This document shows positions 24,272-33,258 of a stretch of 39,923 nucleotides of DNA, one piece after another. The stretch comes from Stieleria sedimenti (GTDB lineage: Bacteria; Planctomycetota; Planctomycetia; Pirellulales; Pirellulaceae). The stretch covers positions 1 through 39,923 of the forward strand of contig NZ_JANZKV010000002.1 of assembly GCF_025060895.1 (NCBI RefSeq). The letters are read 5' to 3'. The first letter of the stretch is position 1. Every line of letters begins with the position of its first letter. The notes under the pieces are model-generated. The model saw nothing but the letters and a program-made list of their open reading frames with translations, had not been told where the DNA came from and made no database searches. A program made the position numbers and the translations under genes.

Positions 24272-25120
24272 CTACCGGAAACGGTAGCTGGGATTGCTCG
24301 CATCGAAATCGAACGCCGACAGCCCGACGTTCACTTTCAAATTGAAATAGTTGTATTCTTCGTCCAGCACCGGCGGGCCACCCGGTGTTTCCGGCCACAA
24401 CCAGGCTTGGTATCGAATCGGCATCTTCGTGTTGTTGTCGAAATAGACCCGCGCCCGATGGAACCGGAAATGCTCGCGACGAATCGGATGAATGACTTCC
24501 ACGAGCGTGCAGCTGGTCTGGCCGAATAAATGATCGGTCTCGATTTGAACGTCACATTCGCCGTGCAAGCGATCCTGCTGTGCCGTGACGACGAATTTCT
24601 CCAGCAGGTTTTCGATCCCGATTTCCTTGATCGAATACCGCTGTCCACGCATCGCCAGCATGCCCTCGGGATCCAGCTGCGTCGTCAAAAAACTGGCGAA
24701 CCCGCCTTGATGCACGATCAGGTTTCCGTTGTTGGCGTTCTCCACCCAGATCACTTCGCGACCCTTGACCGAACTGGGTTTCAAGAAATCAAGGTAGACA
24801 CTCAAGGGAACCACAAGGTCTTGGCCGTCGAGCTTGCGATTGCGAATCTTCAAACTTGCGTACTGCAGCGGAGGCAAGACTCCGCCGACACGGCAACGTT
24901 TGATGAAGATCGCCGTGTAGTCGTCCACGTTGGCCCGGACGTGTTGCAGACTCTCTTCGGCGATTTCTAAGGCCGCGTCGACCGGATGCCGACGTTCCAC
25001 CGGGGGAAGGCTCAACCGTGCCACCTGCTCGATTTCTTGCGCACTTGCTAGCAATGGTGCGGTTGCGAGCAATGCAATGATGATCAGCCGTCGTCTCGGC
25101 AGGAGTTGGAAGGGGTGCAT
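24272..25120 (-). CDS. Exported DUF1571-domain protein
   Basis: This 282-residue protein has a signal peptide at about 8-28 (RRLIIIALLATAPLLASAQ) and one DUF1571 domain covering the rest, a family found mostly in planctomycetes and related bacteria. Markers are the DYTAIFIKRCRVGG strand near 62, PLSVYLDFLKPSSVKGREV, GNLIVHQGG, and the end block VYFDNNTKMPIRYQAWLWPE followed by EEYNYFNLKVNVGLSAFDFD. These resemble lipoprotein-carrier (LolA/LolB)-like beta folds, so it may handle lipids or lipoproteins in the periplasm; that is inference. It is separated by 251 bp and a hairpin from the next minus-strand gene, so it is likely transcribed on its own. Confidence 0.87.
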   Translation of the reverse strand: MHPFQLLPRRRLIIIALLATAPLLASAQEIEQVARLSLPPVERRHPVDAALEIAEESLQHVRANVDDYTAIFIKRCRVGGVLPPLQYASLKIRNRKLDGQDLVVPLSVYLDFLKPSSVKGREVIWVENANNGNLIVHQGGFASFLTTQLDPEGMLAMRGQRYSIKEIGIENLLEKFVVTAQQDRLHGECDVQIETDHLFGQTSCTLVEVIHPIRREHFRFHRARVYFDNNTKMPIRYQAWLWPETPGGPPVLDEEYNYFNLKVNVGLSAFDFDASNPSYRFR

Positions 25121-25326
25121 CCGTTCGTTCCAGATTGAGAGAGAAGAGATTGCCGCCGTTGGCCCGGTTTTGAGGCAGGTTCTGGTGTGTACATCAATCT
25201 GGTTGCGAAGGACTAGTGATATTTTGACTAGATGTTGAGATTGCCTGCAGGTAGACGGTTCCCTACGATAAAACCGTTGCGTCTCTGATCTAATTCGGTG
25301 TGCTGATTCGTTTGGGGGAAGACAGG

Positions 25327-26574
25327 ATGTTCACGCAGAGCGAAAGTCGTCCGACGATCCTCGGATCGGTGGCGCCGGGGTTCGAGCCAGTTCGGGCGGA
25401 ATTTGAAACCAATTTTGTGTCGCGTGGCGAGCGTGGTGCCGCGTGCACGGTGTACCACCAGGGCCAAAAAGTCGTCGACTTGTGGGGCGGACGACGTTGC
25501 CATCACTCCGGAGCACGCTGGACCGAGCAAACGCTTTCGCTGGCGTTTTCGGTGACCAAGGGTATGGCGGCGGCCGTGATGGCGGTCGCCCACAGCCGGG
25601 GGCTGTTCGATCTGGACGCGCCTGTCGCAGCGTATTGGCCGGAATTTGGATGCGGCGACAAGCAAAACATTACCGTGCGTCAATTGTTGGCCCATCAGGC
25701 CGGTCTGGTGGCCATTGATCAAAAACTCAATCCCAGGATTCTGGCCGATCATGACCAGATGGCGGCGATCACGGCCAGTCAAAAACCGTTGTGGCAGCCC
25801 GGAACGAGGCACGGCTATCACACGCTGACCTTGGGCTGGTATCAGAATGAACTGATTCGCCGGGTCGACCCCGCCGGGCGGACACTGGGCGAGTTCTTCC
25901 AAGATGAGATTGCCGCTCCGCTGGGGATCGAGTTTTATATCGGACTTCCCGATTGGATCGACTCGGAACACATCAGCAGCACGCAGGGCTTTCGAAAGCT
26001 GGCCATCTTGGCCAACCTCAACCAGCTGCCGTGGAAAATGGTGATGGCCGGAATTTGGCCCCGTTCGGTCGTCTCCAAATCCATCAAGTTTCTGAAATTT
26101 GATGACCCCGCAGCGCTGGGCCGACCGGAGTACCGCGAGGTCGAGATTCCATCGGCCAACGGATTCGGTCAGGCGCGTGCCGTTGCCAAGGTCTATGACG
26201 TCTTGGCGCGGGGCGGACGGCGACTGGGAATCACGCCCGGGACCATGCAGGAACTGGTCGCCCCGCCGGTGCCACCCTCGCGCGGTTCGCGGGACGCCGT
26301 TCTAAAGATCGATACCCACTACAGTTTCGGGTTTTCTCGGCCCAGTGCCGGATTCCGCTTCGGCGCCGACGACCAGGCTTTCGGTTGCCCCGGCGCGGGC
26401 GGATCGTTTGGCATGGCTGATCCGTCCAAGCAGTTGGCCTTTGCCTACCTGACCAACACGATGAGCTTTCGCATCTTCGACGACCCGCGCGAACGGGCCG
26501 TCCGCCAAGCCGTCTATCAATGCATCGGCGCGATCCAAACGCATCGGGTGCCGTCGGACGCCAAGGTGGCGTAG
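25327..26574 (+). CDS. Serine beta-lactamase-family hydrolase (class C/EstB type)
   Basis: This 415-residue protein belongs to the beta-lactamase/penicillin-binding superfamily, in which EstB-like members are mostly esterases. ATG 25327 is chosen for its GGGGGAAG upstream; GTG 25300 adds nine residues. Catalytic S75 and K78 lie in SVTK (SxxK), and Y164 lies in YHT, replacing YxN, a variant common in EstB-like esterases. The third motif appears as PGAGGS (residues 365-370 approximately). No signal peptide is seen, so it is probably cytoplasmic; this argues against a beta-lactam resistance role. It converges with the MMPL-family gene, with only 58 bp between stops. Confidence 0.9.
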   Translation: MFTQSESRPTILGSVAPGFEPVRAEFETNFVSRGERGAACTVYHQGQKVVDLWGGRRCHHSGARWTEQTLSLAFSVTKGMAAAVMAVAHSRGLFDLDAPVAAYWPEFGCGDKQNITVRQLLAHQAGLVAIDQKLNPRILADHDQMAAITASQKPLWQPGTRHGYHTLTLGWYQNELIRRVDPAGRTLGEFFQDEIAAPLGIEFYIGLPDWIDSEHISSTQGFRKLAILANLNQLPWKMVMAGIWPRSVVSKSIKFLKFDDPAALGRPEYREVEIPSANGFGQARAVAKVYDVLARGGRRLGITPGTMQELVAPPVPPSRGSRDAVLKIDTHYSFGFSRPSAGFRFGADDQAFGCPGAGGSFGMADPSKQLAFAYLTNTMSFRIFDDPRERAVRQAVYQCIGAIQTHRVPSDAKVA

Positions 26575-26632
26575 CGGTGAGGCTAGGCGTCAAAAATTGA
26601 CGTCCCGAGCAGCGAGCGGAACTGAAATCGCA

Positions 26633-28810
26633 CTAACGCTTTTTCTCGAAACATCGGCCCAGCGGTCCGACCAAGATCGCCGGCAGCAGCACCAGGTCGC
26701 CGAGGAGCGCCGAGGCGAGCAAGAAGACCATCAACCAGGCGAAGTGCAGGATCGGCACAAACGTGCTGAGCGCGAACACGATCAACCCACACGAACAGAT
26801 CAGCGTCGTGTGCACCATCGCACCCGAGCATCGCGAAAACGCGCTCTCGATCGCCTGTCGGCGCGACAGCCCTTGGTCGAGACCGCGGCGGAACCAAGTC
26901 AGCAGGTGGACGGTGTCATCGACCGCAATCCCAAGTGCCGCACTTGCCGTCATCACCGAGCCGATCTGGACGGGGATGTTCATCCACTCGATGCCGCCGA
27001 ATACGATCACGGCGGGAAAGATATTCGGAAACATCACTAAGCAGGTTGCCCAAATGTTTCGCAGCACCACCAGCAACACGACCGCGATGACGGCGAAGGC
27101 GACCAGGAAACTGCGAAACAAATCCAACAGCAATTGACGTTGGGCTTTGTAGATCAGCGGGATCACACCGGTGAAGGTGCCTTGGACGTTCTCTTCGGCC
27201 AGCAGGGGTGCAACCGCTGCCCTGATTTGTTCGACAAAGATCCCGTAGTCCAAATCGCCGATGGCGTTGGCACGCACTGAAATCCGCCAAAGAGATTGGT
27301 CTTCGCCGTCGCTCAAGTACTTCGTCTCGATCAGACGTTGTTTGGTTTGCTGACCGTTGATCACCTTGCGTTGCACGATGTCACGAACGCTGTGTCCCGA
27401 GGGAAGTCGTGGAGACAGATTGAAAGCCGACAGGGTCGCCACCGGCTCGTCGAGCGATTGAATTTTGCTCTGTACCCTGGCCACCAATTTGATCTGCTCG
27501 ACGCGATCACGAGGATCGTCGTTGTCAAAATGGACCGCGACCTCCAGCGGCACCATCGGACCGATGCGTGCTTCCAACCAACGGTAATCGGCGATCGCAT
27601 CGCTGCTGGGGAGAAAGCGGTCTTGCAGTTTGACCGTTGATTGGATCGATGGAATGCGTGAGGCGCACAACAGCATCAAGGCGAAGCAAGCCAATGCAAA
27701 GAACGCGTGGTGATTGAGGATCGCATCGATAAACGCGTTGCCTTTCTTGGATGAATTGTCGGCCGATGGACGATCCGATTCGGTTTCGGGCTTGGGGGGA
27801 AACAGAAACAGCGCCGAGGGGAGCAATAGAAACAGGACGATCACGCTGGCCACAACACCGAGCGCGGAATAGAAGCCGAAACTCTGGATCGGCTCGATCT
27901 TGCTGAGCATCAACGAGACCAGGCCGATTCCCGTGGTGATCGCGGCCAGCGAACAGGGCAACCAACCCTGGCTGATGGCCCGGATCGCTGGGGGAACCGG
28001 GGACGCTGCCCCACGCGCCGCATCGCGGTAGTAGTTTGCCAAATGCACCGCCGAAGAGATCGTCAACACGTAGATCAACGGAGGCAGCATTGTCATCAAC
28101 AGATTCATCTTGCCGCCGCTAAAGTACAGGATCGCCAGCGCTACTGTGGTGCTGTAGACCGCGACCAGTAGGACCGAAATCGCGAGTCGAATACTGCGCA
28201 TCCGCAGCGTCGCGACCAAAAAGGAAACCAGCGCGGAGAGCCCGGCCAGGCCGAACAACAGTTTCCGACTTTCGGCATCGATCATCGCGGCATCCACCGT
28301 CGGACCGGCCAGTTTCAATTCGGCGGCCGGCAACTGACAAACGTCCCAAGCCAGGGTTTCGATTTCCTGCACCGCCGCACTGCGATTTGCTTGACCGGCG
28401 ACGGAGGTGGTCAGCACCAGGCAGGTCGTTGTGTCTTGGGCGCCGATCAGGATGCGTCGCAGACGATTGATTGCCGCGGTGCGCGAAAAATTCTGCGGCG
28501 GCGACATCAATTCCTCGATCGCGTTCTGGCCGGTCCGCACGCGATCAAAGAATGCCGTCTTCAGCAGCGATTGGGAAAGTTGCCCGACACGCGGGTCGTC
28601 CAGATCGCAACCCGGCCAGCTGACGACGGCGAATTCGTCCGTGCCGAAGTGACTTTGAAACCAGTCGTAGGTGTCCGTTTCGGCAAAGGATCGCGGCAGC
28701 CATTGCCGGGGATCGTTCGACGTGCTCTGGAGCGCCCGGAGTGCCCCGTAGCCGATCAGCGGAAACGAAATCACAGCCAACAAAACGATCGCGATGGCGT
28801 ATCGCGTCAT
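26633..28810 (-). CDS. MMPL/RND-family membrane transporter
   Basis: This 725-residue protein has the layout of MMPL-type RND exporters: one N-terminal helix (ITRYAIAIV to about 22), a periplasmic loop, a five-helix block (about 165-340), a helix near 375, a second loop, and a second five-helix block (about 560-715). Such proteins move lipids, hopanoids or other hydrophobic substrates using the proton gradient. ATG 28810 lies one base after the stop of the alpha/beta hydrolase gene, implying coupling; ATG 28843 would overlap that gene by 32 bp and GTG 28894 by 83 bp, so both are less likely. No adaptor or outer-membrane partner is adjacent. Confidence 0.85.
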   Translation of the reverse strand: MTRYAIAIVLLAVISFPLIGYGALRALQSTSNDPRQWLPRSFAETDTYDWFQSHFGTDEFAVVSWPGCDLDDPRVGQLSQSLLKTAFFDRVRTGQNAIEELMSPPQNFSRTAAINRLRRILIGAQDTTTCLVLTTSVAGQANRSAAVQEIETLAWDVCQLPAAELKLAGPTVDAAMIDAESRKLLFGLAGLSALVSFLVATLRMRSIRLAISVLLVAVYSTTVALAILYFSGGKMNLLMTMLPPLIYVLTISSAVHLANYYRDAARGAASPVPPAIRAISQGWLPCSLAAITTGIGLVSLMLSKIEPIQSFGFYSALGVVASVIVLFLLLPSALFLFPPKPETESDRPSADNSSKKGNAFIDAILNHHAFFALACFALMLLCASRIPSIQSTVKLQDRFLPSSDAIADYRWLEARIGPMVPLEVAVHFDNDDPRDRVEQIKLVARVQSKIQSLDEPVATLSAFNLSPRLPSGHSVRDIVQRKVINGQQTKQRLIETKYLSDGEDQSLWRISVRANAIGDLDYGIFVEQIRAAVAPLLAEENVQGTFTGVIPLIYKAQRQLLLDLFRSFLVAFAVIAVVLLVVLRNIWATCLVMFPNIFPAVIVFGGIEWMNIPVQIGSVMTASAALGIAVDDTVHLLTWFRRGLDQGLSRRQAIESAFSRCSGAMVHTTLICSCGLIVFALSTFVPILHFAWLMVFLLASALLGDLVLLPAILVGPLGRCFEKKR

Positions 28811-28811
28811 T

Positions 28812-29585
28812 TCAGTCAGCAAAGCAGGTCGGAAGAAATTCATCCAGCAGTTCGGCGAACGCTTCGGGTTGTTCCCAGTTCGGCGCGTGCCCACAGTCTT
28901 GGATGAATTGCAGCTTTGATCCTTTGATCCGCCGCTGGAACTCGCGACCGGTCTCCGGCGGCGTGATCGAGTCTTCCTGGCCCCAGATGATCATCGTCGG
29001 CAGATCCAACTTGGTCAGCTCTTTTTCGACCGATCGGTCGCGGGTGGCGCGGGAGACTCGCAAGACGAATCGGACATAGTCGCGATCTTGGATCGAGGAA
29101 TGCCAATCGTCGACCAGTTCATTGGTCACCAGTTCCTGCTTGTGAACGATGCCGCAAACGGTTTTCTTGACGAATTCACGCGAAGGTTTCGGCCGCATGC
29201 CGCCGATCGGGTTCTTTTCGAATAACCCGGCGCTGCCGGCAAGCACCAGACCCTTGGCGAAGTCTCTTCGGCGGGCGCAGAGGTCGATCGCCACCAATCC
29301 GCCCAGGGAATTGCCGCAGATCACAAAGGGATCAATTTGAAGCGTTTTGACGAGATCGGCGACCTGATCGCTCAAGTCGGCGATCGCGTTGATCCCGTGC
29401 TGGCGACGGCCGGGTTGGGGGTCGACCGGCAACTGGGGGGCGATCACGCGGTAGCGATCGGCCAGCCGCTCCATCACCTGGCGCCAATGTTCGGGCGTTC
29501 CAAATAAGCCGTGCAAGAACAGCACGGTTTCGTCCCCTGTACCCATCTCAACAATCCCGGCAGGGTCGATCCTGGCAGTGGTCAT
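28812..29585 (-). CDS. Alpha/beta-hydrolase
   Basis: This 257-residue alpha/beta-hydrolase starts at ATG 29585; a TTG upstream adds 45 family-unlike residues. The oxyanion HGLFG is at 25-29, nucleophile S93 in GNSLGG, D205 in GQEDSITPP and H233 in CGHAP, so the complete triad is visible. There is no signal peptide or membrane segment. The fold and cap resemble carboxylesterases and lipid-class hydrolases, but the substrate is not indicated. One base separates it from the MMPL-family gene, so both are probably made together and may act on the same lipid-like compound. Confidence 0.9.
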   Translation of the reverse strand: MTTARIDPAGIVEMGTGDETVLFLHGLFGTPEHWRQVMERLADRYRVIAPQLPVDPQPGRRQHGINAIADLSDQVADLVKTLQIDPFVICGNSLGGLVAIDLCARRRDFAKGLVLAGSAGLFEKNPIGGMRPKPSREFVKKTVCGIVHKQELVTNELVDDWHSSIQDRDYVRFVLRVSRATRDRSVEKELTKLDLPTMIIWGQEDSITPPETGREFQRRIKGSKLQFIQDCGHAPNWEQPEAFAELLDEFLPTCFAD

Positions 29586-30080
29586 TGATTTAGAAGGAGA
29601 TGAGCGATTGAGTAGCACAGACAATGCAATCCTTGACGTTGAAGCGAATCCTTTGGGATATCGTTCAATCGCCGGGGAGACGTGAACGGGCGCTTCCTGC
29701 GGCGGGCATTTTAGCTGCAATCATGATGTTGGTCGAATCCGTTTTTTCAGTGGGACTGGAAATTTTATCCCCAGAGTCCCCAAAGTCCTGCCCGAGCCAG
29801 TTGAATGTGGTGATTCTTTCGCAATCGGTTGGTCGATTTCGTCGATCGTTTCCCGGGCACTACGATCCTGTCAGACGCGACGCGTCAGCGAGGGCCGCCG
29901 TGTGGCCCCCGTGCGAAGGCTTGCGTGCTTCATTCGGAAAACGCACTGGGTGGTGAACGGGCACAACACCTAATTAGCCGGTCAAGCTCACCCACTTGCG
30001 GGGCGGCGTCGCGGCCTCGAGCTCTGCAGGTTCTTTCGTATCCATTCGTGTGACGACAATAGATTTTGTCGTGCAAAACT
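29586..30080. other. Gene-free stretch
   Basis: No gene was supported in these 495 bp. A GGGCC...GGCCC hairpin lies near 29893-29909. A plus-strand frame at 29624-29956 has a short hydrophobic run but otherwise coding-unlike composition. The minus-strand alpha/beta hydrolase promoter should lie at the left edge. Confidence 0.45.
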
Positions 30081-33000
30081 TCACTTTGCCCCAGATTCCC
30101 GGTGGGTTGATCCGGCCAATCGGGACAAGGAGCGAAACACGACGAAAAAGGTGGGGACCAGCAAGAGGGCGAAGAACGTGGCGGCCATCATCCCGCCGAC
30201 CACGGCAGTGCCAACGGCGCGTCGACTCGCCGCCCCGGCACCCGACGCGACCAGCAGCGGCATAAAACCCAGGATCGACGAGAAGGCGGTCATCAAGATC
30301 GCGCGAAATCGCAACGCGGCTGCGGTGGCGGCCGCCTCGCGAATTTCCATGCCTTCACGCTCTTTCTCACTGGCGAATTCCACGATCAAAATCGCATTTT
30401 TACTCGCCAACGCCACCAAGAGCACGATCCCGATTTGAGTGTAAGTGTTGTTGTCACCACCACTTAGGATGATCGCCAGGACGACGCCCAGGGCGGCCAG
30501 CGGGACGACCGCGATCACCGCCGCGGGACTCGTCCAACTCTCGTACTGTGCCGCCAGGACGAGGAATACAAACACAAAAGCGAGCAAGAACACGATGTAC
30601 TGGCCTCCCGAGGCGGCTTTTTCCTGAAAAGACATCCCGGTCCATTCGGTGCTGAATGAATCGGGAAGCCGCCGCCGGGCGATTTGTTCCATCAACTCCA
30701 GTGCCTGCCCGGAACTGACTCCCGGGGCCGCGGCACCGTTGACCGCCGCACTCGGATACAAGTTGTAGCGGCGGACCACGTCCGGGCCGAAGTCATCGCG
30801 CACCGTCGCAATCGCGCTCAGTGGCACCATCCGGCCCTCCGTATCCCGGACGTCCAGTCGACCGATGTCGTCGGGCGATTGCCGAAAATCCGACTCCGCC
30901 TGAACGCGGACTTGGTACGAACGGTTGTTGTACGTGAAGTCGTTGACGTAGGCCGACCCCAGTGATGCTTGAAGCGTGGAAAAAACGTTGCCCAGTGGAA
31001 CGTTCATCGTTTTAGCTTTCGTGCGATCGACCTCGACAAACAGTTGCGGCACATTGGCTCGAAACGAAGTGTTCATCGAAGCCAAGCTCGATTGTTCGGA
31101 GGCGGCCGCAACCAGATCTTCCGTCGTCGCTTGCAACTCGCCAAAGCCGTTGCCGCCCCGGTCTTGCACCTCCATTTGGAAACCGCCCGACATGCCGAGC
31201 CCGTCGATCGGTGGCGGTGTAAAGGAGAACAGGACGGCGCGTTGCTCCTCGGCAAAATATTGTCTCAATTTCGCTTGGATCCCCGCCACGCTCGTTTCGA
31301 CGGTTTGACGCTGTTCCCAGGGGTCCAGAACGAGAACGGAAAATCCGACGTTGGACCCTCCGTTTCCGCCCAGCAGCGAATACCCGGTCACGGACAACCA
31401 ACCCTGAACGCCCGGCACGTTGGCGTAGACAGCATCCATGCCGTCGACGACAGCCTGCGTCCGTTGCTTGCTCGCCGCATCGGGCAGTTGGAGATTGACG
31501 AACACGACGCCCTGGTCTTCATCGGGCACAAATCCCGTCGGCAATCGGGTGAACGTCCAACCGGTGATGACGACCAAGCCGACGAACAACACGCTGACCA
31601 AGCCGACGACACGAACCATTCTTGCGACCACGGCACCGTAAACTTTGGTGACGCGATCAAAGACGGTGTTGAACACTCGAAATCCGATGAACGTCGACTC
31701 CGTCGAGGGCCGCAAAAAGATTCCGCACAACGCCGGGCTGAGTGTCAAAGCGTTGACGGTACTGATCAGAACCGCAGCCGAGATCGTTAATGCGAATTGC
31801 CGAAACAACTCGCCGGTGATTCCTTCCATGAACGCGCACGGGACGAAGACCGCCAGCAACACCAATGTTGTCGCGATCACGGGACCGGTGATCTCGCTCA
31901 TCGCTTTGACCGCCGCTTCCTTGGATGACAATCCATTCTGAACATGCCGTGACGTATTTTCCACGACGACAATCGCGTCGTCGACGACAATGCCGATGGC
32001 CAACACGATTCCAAACAGCGAGAGCATGTTGAGCGAAAAACCGATGCCGTTCATCACCGCAAACGTCCCGATCAGAGAAACGGGGATCGCAGCGACGGGC
32101 ACGATCGTCGCCCGCCAGTCCTGGAGAAAAATAAAGATTACGACGACCACCAACACGACCGCCAGAAACAGCGTGCTGTAGACTTCGTTGATCGAGGCGG
32201 TCACAAAACCGGTCGCGTCGTAGGCGATCGTGTACTCGACACCCTGGGGCCAATTTGCGGCGCTGCGCATCGTTTTGAGTTTCGATGCAATCGCGTCCGC
32301 CGTCTGTAGCGCGTTGGCCCCCGGCAATTGGTAGATCGCCAGTACGGCGGCACCTTCGCCGGTGTAACTTCCGGCCAACGAATACCGCTCCGCGCCCAAC
32401 TCAACCCGTGCCAAGTCGCCAACCCTCAAGACTTGCCCGTCCGCACCGGTGCGAATAATGATGTCTTCAAATTCGTCCACCCCGGCCAGGCGACCGCGGG
32501 TATTGATGGACAATTGAAAGGGGGTTCCTGAGGGAGCGGGCGGCGCTCCGATCTGCCCGGCTGCGACTTCAACGTTTTGTTCACGAATCGCGTCGACGAC
32601 GTCTTGGGTCGTCAATTCACGCTGCTTCAGCTTTCTCGGATCCAACCAGATCCGCATGCTGTAATCTCCGTCGCCGAACGTTTGGACATCTCCAACGCCT
32701 TTGATGCGACTGATCTCGTCCCGCAGGTCGAGCGTGTAATTACTCAAGAAGAGTCCGTCGACCGACTTGTCGGGCGATGTCAACGCGATGAACTGCAGCG
32801 TTTGCGTGGACCGTTTCTTCGTCGTGATGCCCTGAGAACGGACTTCTTGCGGCAGACTCGCCTCGGCCGTTCCGACCAGGTTCTGCACCAGCACCGAAGC
32901 GGTATCCAGGTCCGTTCCCAACTCGAACGTCACCGTCAGCGTGTACGTCCCGTCGTTCGTGCTGGTCGATGACATGTAGATCATGCCTTCGACACCGTTG

Positions 33001-33206
33001 ACCGCTTGCTCGATGGGGGTCGCGACGGTTTCGGCGATTGTCTTCGCGTTTGCCCCGGGATAGACCGCCGACACCTGAACCGTGGGCGGCGAGATGGGTG
33101 GGAATTTCTCAACCGGCAGCGCGCCGAATGACACCAAGCCCGCGATCACGATCACGATCGAAATGACCGTCGCAAAAATGGGGCGATAGATAAAGAAACG
33201 TGACAT
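30081..33206 (-). CDS. HAE1-family RND efflux pump permease (AcrB-like)
   Basis: This 1041-residue inner-membrane proton antiporter is of AcrB/MexB length and organisation. MSRFFIYRPIFATVISIVIV is the first helix. Twelve helices in two blocks frame two large periplasmic domains. VVDDAIVVVEN near residue 407 carries the paired Asp of the proton relay, and the ALASKNAILIVEF block near 950 carries the relay Lys. QDWRATIVPVAAIPVSLIGTFAVM is typical. The upstream lipoprotein adaptor gene ends 52 bp before it, so pump and adaptor form one operon. No TolC-type outer-membrane channel or TetR regulator is adjacent. The substrate is not predictable. Confidence 0.95.
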   Translation of the reverse strand: MSRFFIYRPIFATVISIVIVIAGLVSFGALPVEKFPPISPPTVQVSAVYPGANAKTIAETVATPIEQAVNGVEGMIYMSSTSTNDGTYTLTVTFELGTDLDTASVLVQNLVGTAEASLPQEVRSQGITTKKRSTQTLQFIALTSPDKSVDGLFLSNYTLDLRDEISRIKGVGDVQTFGDGDYSMRIWLDPRKLKQRELTTQDVVDAIREQNVEVAAGQIGAPPAPSGTPFQLSINTRGRLAGVDEFEDIIIRTGADGQVLRVGDLARVELGAERYSLAGSYTGEGAAVLAIYQLPGANALQTADAIASKLKTMRSAANWPQGVEYTIAYDATGFVTASINEVYSTLFLAVVLVVVVIFIFLQDWRATIVPVAAIPVSLIGTFAVMNGIGFSLNMLSLFGIVLAIGIVVDDAIVVVENTSRHVQNGLSSKEAAVKAMSEITGPVIATTLVLLAVFVPCAFMEGITGELFRQFALTISAAVLISTVNALTLSPALCGIFLRPSTESTFIGFRVFNTVFDRVTKVYGAVVARMVRVVGLVSVLFVGLVVITGWTFTRLPTGFVPDEDQGVVFVNLQLPDAASKQRTQAVVDGMDAVYANVPGVQGWLSVTGYSLLGGNGGSNVGFSVLVLDPWEQRQTVETSVAGIQAKLRQYFAEEQRAVLFSFTPPPIDGLGMSGGFQMEVQDRGGNGFGELQATTEDLVAAASEQSSLASMNTSFRANVPQLFVEVDRTKAKTMNVPLGNVFSTLQASLGSAYVNDFTYNNRSYQVRVQAESDFRQSPDDIGRLDVRDTEGRMVPLSAIATVRDDFGPDVVRRYNLYPSAAVNGAAAPGVSSGQALELMEQIARRRLPDSFSTEWTGMSFQEKAASGGQYIVFLLAFVFVFLVLAAQYESWTSPAAVIAVVPLAALGVVLAIILSGGDNNTYTQIGIVLLVALASKNAILIVEFASEKEREGMEIREAAATAAALRFRAILMTAFSSILGFMPLLVASGAGAASRRAVGTAVVGGMMAATFFALLLVPTFFVVFRSLSRLAGSTHRESGAK

Positions 33207-33258
33207 GGAGTTGGACTGAAGGAGTAGCTGGGATCGGGGGATGGTGACGCGAACGCGT

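Noticed and set aside
25327-26574. Antibiotic-resistance beta-lactamase
   Set aside because: It has the SxxK motif but YHT instead of YxN and no signal peptide, fitting EstB-like esterases better.
26588-26602. CGTCAA-AAA-TTGACG palindrome between convergent genes
   Set aside because: The stem is only 6 bp and AT-rich, with no T-run placed for termination; it may be chance.
29624-29956. 110-residue plus-strand frame with a short hydrophobic run
   Set aside because: Only about 25 residues look membrane-like and the rest is coding-unlike, so I treated it as non-coding.
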